A stretch of DNA of 64,000 bases from Candidatus Pantoea varia (GTDB lineage Bacteria; Pseudomonadota; Gammaproteobacteria; Enterobacterales; Enterobacteriaceae): positions 1 to 64,000 of the forward strand of contig NZ_FOVG01000002.1 in the NCBI RefSeq assembly GCF_900115075.1, read 5' to 3'. How positions within the stretch are numbered: the stretch's first letter is position 1; each line of letters begins with the position of its first letter. This document shows, one piece after another, positions 58,871-64,000 of the stretch. The position numbers and the translations under genes were made by a program. The notes beneath the pieces were generated by a model. It made no database searches, was not told the DNA's origin, and saw only the letters and a list, made by a program, of their open reading frames with translations.

Positions 58871-59356
58871 ATGAAAAAAGAACGTAACTATCCAAAACCG
58901 GTTTTAACACCGGGTGAAGTGGCACGCCGCAGCGGCGTAGCGGTCTCGGCGCTGCACTTCTATGAGACCAAAGGGCTGATCTCCAGCACCCGTAACAGCG
59001 GCAATCAGCGTCGATACAGCCGTGATGTGCTGCGCCGCGTCGCGATTATCAAGATTGCGCAGCGCATTGGCATTCCGCTGGCGACAGTCAGCGACAGTCT
59101 GGATCATATTCCGGCGAATAAGCGCATGTCGGCACCGGAGTGGGATGCGCTGACTCAGCACTGGCGTGAAGAACTGGATAAGCGCATTGAAACCCTGACC
59201 CGCCTGCGCAATGACCTGGATGGCTGCATTGGTTGCGGCTGCCTGTCGATGCGCGACTGCCCGCTGCGCAATCCCGGCGACCGATTGGGTCAGCAGGGCT
59301 CGGGTGCAGTGCTGCTCGACCCGGAACAGGATGATAAACATCCGGATGTGGAGTGA
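58871..59356 (+). CDS. soxR: Redox-sensitive regulator SoxR
   Basis: SoxR senses redox-cycling compounds through a [2Fe-2S] cluster and switches on soxS. The 161-residue product (154 in E. coli) has the MerR-type DNA-binding domain ([21 protein letters not shown]), a dimer helix, and the cluster cysteines Cys119, Cys122, Cys124 and Cys130 in [12 protein letters not shown], at exactly the E. coli positions. The operator lies 12 bp before its start codon. A GST gene follows after 39 bp. Confidence 0.97.
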   Translation: MKKERNYPKPVLTPGEVARRSGVAVSALHFYETKGLISSTRNSGNQRRYSRDVLRRVAIIKIAQRIGIPLATVSDSLDHIPANKRMSAPEWDALTQHWREELDKRIETLTRLRNDLDGCIGCGCLSMRDCPLRNPGDRLGQQGSGAVLLDPEQDDKHPDVE

Positions 59357-59395
59357 CGTCTATACTTGGTGAAGGTCAAAACACAGGGAATCATG

Positions 59396-60061
59396 ATGAT
59401 CACCGTTCACCATCTTGAGAAATCGCGCTCGCATCGGGTGCTGTGGCTGCTGGAAGAGCTGGAAGTGCCATACCAGATGAAACGCTATCAACGCGAACCA
59501 ACCATGCTGGCCCCGGAGGCGCTGAAAAAAGTGCATCCGCTGGGTAAATCGCCAGTCATTACCGATGGCAACCAGGTAGTGGCAGAATCAGGGGCCATTC
59601 TCGAATACCTCGAAGAGAAATATGATCACGAGTTCCGGCTGAAAGTCAGTGATGAGGCATCACGGCTGCAGTGCCGTTACTGGCTGCACTATGCTGAAGG
59701 CTCGCTGATGCCGCTGCTGGTGATGAAGCTGATCTTCGGTCAGATGGGTAAAGCGCCTGTGCCGTGGCTGCTGCGTCCGCTTGGGGCTGCATTTGGTAAA
59801 GGGGTGCAGAAGGCGTTCCTGGATAAACAGCTGAAGCCGCACATGCAGATGATCGAACAGCATCTGGCAGCCAATCCCTGGTTTGCCGGCCAGCATTTCT
59901 CGATTGCGGATATCCAGATGAGCTTTCCGCTGCTGGCGCTGGCACAACGTGCCGGACTGGATCAGATGCCCGCTACCAGGCAATGGCTGCAGACTGTGCA
60001 GCAGCGTGCCGCCTGGCAACGCGCGATTGCACAGGGCGGCGAGCTTTCGCTGCCTGGCTAA
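59396..60061 (+). CDS. Glutathione S-transferase family protein
   Basis: The 221-residue product has an N-terminal thioredoxin-like glutathione-binding domain (ITVHHLEKSRSHRVLWLLEE at the start; LGKSPVITDGNQVVAESGAI near residue 50) and a C-terminal helical domain with the FSIADIQMSFPLLAL motif near 165. Two ATG codons lie together at 59393 and 59396. It follows soxR closely in the same direction, so a role in detoxification linked to the oxidative response is plausible; E. coli has no gene here. The substrate is not known. Confidence 0.9.
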   Translation: MITVHHLEKSRSHRVLWLLEELEVPYQMKRYQREPTMLAPEALKKVHPLGKSPVITDGNQVVAESGAILEYLEEKYDHEFRLKVSDEASRLQCRYWLHYAEGSLMPLLVMKLIFGQMGKAPVPWLLRPLGAAFGKGVQKAFLDKQLKPHMQMIEQHLAANPWFAGQHFSIADIQMSFPLLALAQRAGLDQMPATRQWLQTVQQRAAWQRAIAQGGELSLPG

Positions 60062-60416
60062 TGCCCTCTCCATCGGCGTGGCCTGCCTCATCGCGGCTGC
60101 GCCGGTACCCATCCTACTAAAACTGCTTTAACTTCAAGGCCTCAGCGTTTCATGCTCGCTAAAGCCTCGCGCTTGTCAGCCTCTTATGCCTGATCTTTAT
60201 GCTGAAGAATCTCCTTCGGGCAGTTGAAAATGTGCCGCTAAACGCCGGATAATCCCATGCCTTTTTATCTGGCCGATTTTGACGGTCAACTATCTGCGGC
60301 AAGGTAAACGTTTGCCTGGCGGGTTAATCCCGACAGTGACGCCGTCTACCCGCTTATTCCAGGGACAGCGATGGTCGCAGAGCGATCCACACAACAAAAA
60401 TTTTTGAGGCTCAACT
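60062..60416. other. Intergenic region before ghxP
   Basis: About 355 bp without a called gene. Its right part holds a PurR-type operator and should contain the ghxP promoter. The first 70 bp read through as a short hydrophobic peptide, LSIGVACLIAAAPVPILLKLL minus the last residue or so, but without a start codon; it may be chance. Confidence 0.55.
60302..60317. promoter_or_regulatory. PurR operator upstream of ghxP
   Basis: AGGTAAACGTTTGCCT matches the PurR consensus ANGCAANCGNTTNCNT with one mismatch, 100 bp before ghxP. The E. coli orthologue is in the PurR regulon, so repression by hypoxanthine/guanine-bound PurR is inferred. Confidence 0.7.
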
Positions 60417-61766
60417 ATGTCAACTGAATCACGCCCGGCCAGTGGAAAACTGGACGCCTGGTTCTCTATCTCGGCGCGCGGCAGCAGCGTGCGCCAGGAA
60501 ATTCTGGCCGGACTCACCACCTTCCTGGCGATGGTCTACTCGGTCATCGTGGTGCCGGGAATGCTCGGCAAAGCCGGTTTTTCCCCTTCCGCCGTGTTTG
60601 TCGCCACCTGTCTGGTCGCTAGCTTTGGTTCCATCCTTATGGGGCTGTGGGCCAATCTGCCGATGGCCATTGGCTGCGCGATCTCTTTAACCGCCTTTAC
60701 CGCGTTCAGCCTGGTGCTGGGTCAGCACATCAGCGTGCCGGTGGCACTGGGCGCAGTGTTCCTGATGGGCCTGCTGTTTACCCTGATCTCGGTGACCGGC
60801 ATTCGTGCCTGGATCCTGCGTAACCTGCCGATGGGCGTGGCGCACGGCACCGGTGTCGGGATTGGCCTGTTTCTGCTGCTGATTGCCGCTGACGGCGTGG
60901 GGCTGATTGTGAAAAACCCGGCACCGGGCCTGCCGGTGGCGCTGGGTCACTTCACCACTTTCCCGGTAATCATGACGCTGCTGGGGCTGGCCGCGATTAT
61001 TGGACTGGAGAAGCGCCGGGTGCCGGGCGGCATCCTGCTGACAATTATCGCCATTTCGCTGCTGGGCCTGATCTTTGACCCGGCGGTGAGCTATCAGGGG
61101 TTGTTTGCGCTGCCAAGCCTGCGTGACGCCAGCGGTCAGTCGCTGCTGTTCAGCCTCGACATCATGGGTGCAATGAAACCGGCGGTGCTGCCCAGCGTGC
61201 TGGCGCTGGTCATGACGGCGGTCTTTGATGCCACCGGCACCATTCGCGCGGTTGCGGGTCAGGCAAACCTGCTGGATAAACAGGGCCAGATTATCAATGG
61301 CGGCCGTGCGCTGACCAGCGACTCGGTGAGCAGTCTGTTCGCGGGTCTGGTGGGCGCGTCACCGGCTGCGGTTTATATCGAGTCGGCGGCAGGCACGGCG
61401 GCGGGCGGTAAAACCGGCCTTACCGCGATTGTGGTCGGCCTGCTGTTCCTCGCCATCCTGTTTATGTCGCCACTGGCTTATCTGGTGCCCGCTTACGCTA
61501 CTGCGCCTGCCTTAATGTATGTCGGTCTGCTGATGCTCAGTAACGTGGCAAAAGTCGACTTCGGTGATTTTGTCGATGCGATGTCGGGCCTGTTAACGGC
61601 GGTGATTATCGTGCTCACCTGCAATATCGTGACCGGCATTATGATCGGTTTCGCCAGCCTGGTGGTAGGGCGTCTCTTCGCCGGTGAATGGCGTAAACTC
61701 AACGTCGGCACTGTGATTATTGCCGTCGCGCTGGTGGCGTTTTACGCCGGTGGCTGGGCGATCTGA
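60417..61766 (+). CDS. ghxP: Guanine/hypoxanthine permease GhxP
   Basis: GhxP is a proton-coupled purine importer of the NCS2/AzgA-like group in the inner membrane. The 449-residue product equals the E. coli length and has about 12-14 helices. Characteristic segments are [20 protein letters not shown] near residue 28, [20 protein letters not shown] near 265 and [22 protein letters not shown] near 315, which hold binding residues. GAGG precedes the ATG. It is transcribed alone ahead of yjcE, with a PurR box upstream. Confidence 0.94.
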   Translation: MSTESRPASGKLDAWFSISARGSSVRQEILAGLTTFLAMVYSVIVVPGMLGKAGFSPSAVFVATCLVASFGSILMGLWANLPMAIGCAISLTAFTAFSLVLGQHISVPVALGAVFLMGLLFTLISVTGIRAWILRNLPMGVAHGTGVGIGLFLLLIAADGVGLIVKNPAPGLPVALGHFTTFPVIMTLLGLAAIIGLEKRRVPGGILLTIIAISLLGLIFDPAVSYQGLFALPSLRDASGQSLLFSLDIMGAMKPAVLPSVLALVMTAVFDATGTIRAVAGQANLLDKQGQIINGGRALTSDSVSSLFAGLVGASPAAVYIESAAGTAAGGKTGLTAIVVGLLFLAILFMSPLAYLVPAYATAPALMYVGLLMLSNVAKVDFGDFVDAMSGLLTAVIIVLTCNIVTGIMIGFASLVVGRLFAGEWRKLNVGTVIIAVALVAFYAGGWAI

Positions 61767-61911
61767 CTGTATAACCGGGCGTGCGACTGCGCGTCCGGAA
61801 TTTTTTACTTTTTTCCCGTCCGTCGCACGCGTAGCTGACAATCTTCACCGCCGTTTGTTTTACACTTTAGCGCTTAACCAATGATTGAAAGAAACGACGC
61901 CTAAGGAAAGC

Positions 61912-63561
61912 ATGGAAATCTTTTTTACTATTCTCATCATGACGCTGGTCGTGTCGCTCTCTGGCGTCGCGGCCCGCATTCTCCCTTTTCAGATCCCGTT
62001 GCCGCTGGTTCAGATCGCCGTAGGTGCGATGCTGGCCTGGCCAACGTTTGGTCTGCATGTCGACTTTGACCCGGAGCTGTTTCTGGTACTGTTCATTCCG
62101 CCGCTGCTGTTCGCAGATGGCTGGAAAACGCCGATCAGTGAGTTCCTGCATCATGGGCGCGAGATTATTGGCTTAGCGCTGGCGCTGGTCCTGATTACCG
62201 TGATCGGTATCGGCTATCTGATCTACTGGATGGTGCCAGGTATCCCGCTGATCCCGGCCTTTGCGCTGGCGGCGGTGCTGTCGCCAACCGATGCCGTTGC
62301 ACTCTCTGGCATTGTCGGTGAAGGCCGCATTCCCAAGAAGATTATGTCGATCGTGCAGGGTGAAGCCCTGATGAACGATGCATCGGGCCTGGTATCACTG
62401 AAATTTGCTGTAGCCGTTGCCATGGGCACCATGGTGTTTACCTGGGGCGGTGCCAGCATTGAGTTCATGAAAGTTGCCATTGGCGGCCTGATTGCCGGTG
62501 TGGCGATCTGCTGGCTGTACGGTAAATCACTGCGCCTGTTCAGCCGCTGGAGCGGGGATGATCCGGCGACACAGACCGTGCTGCTGCTGCTGCTGCCGTT
62601 CGCCTCTTACCTGATTGCTGAACATCTGGGTGTCTCAGGCATCCTCGCGGCTGTAGCGGCCGGTATGACCATTACCCGTTCCGGTATTATTCGTCAGGCA
62701 CCCCTGGCGATGCGCCTGCGTGCTAACAGCGTCTGGCAGATGCTGGAATTCATATTCAACGGCATGGTCTTCCTGATGCTGGGCCTGCAGTTGCCGGACA
62801 TTCTGCAGACCTCCATCGATCAGGCACAGGCCGATACTAACGTCGAATTGTGGATGCTGTTCGCCGATATCGGACTGGTCTATCTGGCGCTGATGCTGGT
62901 GCGTTTTGGCTGGCTGTGGATCATGCAGCGTCTGAGCAAACGTCTGTTGAAGAAGAAGCCGCTGGAGTTTGCCAACTACTCGCTGCGTGAGCTGCTGATC
63001 GCCACCTTTGCCGGGGTGCGCGGGGCGATTACCCTGGCCGGTGTGCTGTCGATTCCACTGTACCTCACCACGGGTGAGCCCTTCCCGGCGCGCTATGAGC
63101 TGGTGTTTATCGCCACCGGCGTGATTCTGGTCTCCCTGCTGGTGGGCGTGGTGCTGCTGCCGATTCTGCTGCGCGGCATTGATAGCATTGACAAAGGTGC
63201 ACATCGCCGTGAGCTGCAGAATGCCCGCGCGCTGATGGCGGGCGCAGCGGTTGAGAGCCTGCATAAGATGGAAGAGCGGCTGGAAAATGAGTCGGAAGAG
63301 AACATCGATCCGGAACTGCTGAAAGAGGTGAGTCTGCGCGTAATTGGCAACTTACGTCGTCGCGCTGAAGGGAAGAATGACCTTGAGCATGCGCTGTACG
63401 CTGAGAACCTTGAGCGTCGTTTCCGCCTGACCGGGCTGCGCGCTGAACGCGCCGAGCTCTATCATCTGCGCGCTACCCAACAGATCTCCAATGAGACGAT
63501 GCAGACCTTACTGCACGACCTGGATCTGCTTGAAGCATTGCTGATCGAAAAAGAAGAGTAA
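61912..63561 (+). CDS. yjcE: Na+/H+ antiporter family protein YjcE
   Basis: YjcE is a CPA1-family cation/proton antiporter. From the ATG at 61912, preceded by AAGGAAA, the product is 549 residues, as in E. coli. The N-terminal 400 residues form about 12 helices with the family motifs FIPPLLFADGW near 60, LSPTDAVALSGIVGEGRIP near 125 and GEALMNDASGLV near 150, which hold the ion-binding aspartates. The C-terminal 130 residues are soluble and helical. Its physiological ion is not settled. Confidence 0.94.
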   Translation: MEIFFTILIMTLVVSLSGVAARILPFQIPLPLVQIAVGAMLAWPTFGLHVDFDPELFLVLFIPPLLFADGWKTPISEFLHHGREIIGLALALVLITVIGIGYLIYWMVPGIPLIPAFALAAVLSPTDAVALSGIVGEGRIPKKIMSIVQGEALMNDASGLVSLKFAVAVAMGTMVFTWGGASIEFMKVAIGGLIAGVAICWLYGKSLRLFSRWSGDDPATQTVLLLLLPFASYLIAEHLGVSGILAAVAAGMTITRSGIIRQAPLAMRLRANSVWQMLEFIFNGMVFLMLGLQLPDILQTSIDQAQADTNVELWMLFADIGLVYLALMLVRFGWLWIMQRLSKRLLKKKPLEFANYSLRELLIATFAGVRGAITLAGVLSIPLYLTTGEPFPARYELVFIATGVILVSLLVGVVLLPILLRGIDSIDKGAHRRELQNARALMAGAAVESLHKMEERLENESEENIDPELLKEVSLRVIGNLRRRAEGKNDLEHALYAENLERRFRLTGLRAERAELYHLRATQQISNETMQTLLHDLDLLEALLIEKEE

Positions 63562-63570
63562 GTCCTGACT

Positions 63571-63603
63571 GGCACGCCTGCGCATTCAGGCGTGCCAGCT
63601 TTT
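63571..63603 (+). terminator. Terminator after yjcE
   Basis: GGCACGCCTG and CAGGCGTGCC form a perfect 10-bp stem with a 6-base loop, followed by AGCTTTT. It also lies at the end of the convergent LysR gene. Confidence 0.7.
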
Positions 63604-64000
63604 CACATCGACAGGCGCGGCGGCTCATCCGGCCAGTGTTCGCGACAACAGTTTATCCACGCCTGCGCACTGCGCGACAGATAACTCCCTTCCCGCCAGA
63701 TCAATCCCAGACTCCACTTCAGCTCCGATTCCAGCGGCAGCCACAATAGCGACTGCTTATCCAGCCGCTGACAGATCGGCTCCGGCAGAATCGCCAGCCC
63801 CATCTCCGCCTGCACCATCGCTGCCAGAAAATCCCATTGACCGCTGCGCACCGCCACCGTTGGCGTCAGGTCGAGCCGCTGAAACGCCTGCATCAGCTGA
63901 CGATTCAGCGAGAACTCCTCATTGAAAATCAGCAGCGGATGCTCAGCCAGCTCAGCCAGCCCAATCTGCTGGCGGCGGAGCCACTCCGGGCGGCGCGGCA
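63603..64000 (-). CDS. LysR-family transcriptional regulator, C-terminal part
   Basis: The reading frame stays open to the window edge, so the N-terminal part, including the helix-turn-helix, lies outside. The visible 132 residues are the LysR substrate-binding domain: HPLLIFNEEFSLNRQ, then VRSGQWDFLAAMVQAEMGLAILPEPIC, the typical second half of the ligand pocket. The target genes and ligand are unknown. It is convergent with yjcE. Confidence 0.85.
   Translation of the reverse strand, partial: PRRPEWLRRQQIGLAELAEHPLLIFNEEFSLNRQLMQAFQRLDLTPTVAVRSGQWDFLAAMVQAEMGLAILPEPICQRLDKQSLLWLPLESELKWSLGLIWREGSYLSRSAQAWINCCREHWPDEPPRLSM

Noticed and set aside
60062..60131. Hydrophobic reading frame after the GST gene, possible remnant of a membrane protein
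   Set aside because: It has no start codon of its own and overlaps the GST gene in another frame upstream; 22 hydrophobic residues are not enough to call a pseudogene.

Overview
The window is a chromosomal segment of an enterobacterium whose gene order follows the E. coli 90-92 min region: the end of an rRNA operon, then metA-aceBAK-iclR-metH, yjbEFGH, pgi, lysC, psiE, ubiCA, plsB/dgkA, lexA-dinF, yjbJ, zur, dusA, pspG, qorA/dnaB, tyrB, yjbQR, uvrA/ssb, yjcB, soxS/soxR, ghxP and yjcE. Proteins look close to, but clearly distinct from, the E. coli versions. Several E. coli genes are missing at their usual places (alr beside dnaB/tyrB, the malEFGK-lamB cluster between psiE and ubiC, arpA, pdeC/yjcC). 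Together this points to the Erwiniaceae, most likely Pantoea or a close relative. The taxon is an inference from memory of gene order and protein similarity, not from a search.

Layout. 1-10.9 kb: 5S rRNA end, methionine synthesis (metA with a MetJ operator, metH) around the glyoxylate bypass operon aceBAK and its repressor iclR; IclR-type operators lie before aceB and iclR. 10.9-15.1 kb: the Rcs-type exopolysaccharide operon yjbEFGH on the minus strand, with a strong terminator between yjbE and yjbF. 15.5-21.3 kb: pgi, lysC with a lysine riboswitch, aqpZ, and a PanS-like transporter. 21.3-29 kb: phosphorus genes: yjbB (Na/Pi cotransport), a five-gene phosphonate-type ABC transporter operon containing an alkaline-phosphatase-superfamily hydrolase and preceded by a Pho-box promoter, a divergent PhnR-like GntR/UTRA regulator, and psiE.

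29-42.6 kb: core genes for ubiquinone (ubiC, ubiA), phospholipid (plsB, dgkA), SOS (lexA with two boxes, dinF), zinc (zur), tRNA modification (dusA), phage-shock (pspG with a sigma-54 promoter) and replication (dnaB), plus a TraF-family outer-membrane protein. 42.7-53.7 kb: an Lrp-family regulator and a YitT-family membrane protein occupy the alr position next to tyrB; then yjbQ, yjbR, a YahK-like alcohol dehydrogenase, uvrA/ssb, a cysteine hydrolase, and an AraC regulator with a DMT exporter.

53.7-57.8 kb is the most accessory-looking part: two long AT-rich stretches without genes flank a small intact transposase-derived DNA-binding protein, followed by a two-gene operon of a Wzx-like flippase and a TupA-like ATP-grasp protein. 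RcsAB-box-like sites occur in both AT-rich stretches and before yjbE. I infer a small cell-surface module under Rcs control. The end of the window (57.8-64 kb) returns to core genes: yjcB (with a CRP site and a large leader hairpin), soxS/soxR, a GST, ghxP (PurR box), yjcE and the 3' part of a LysR regulator.

No CRISPR array, tRNA gene, intact insertion sequence or prophage was seen.
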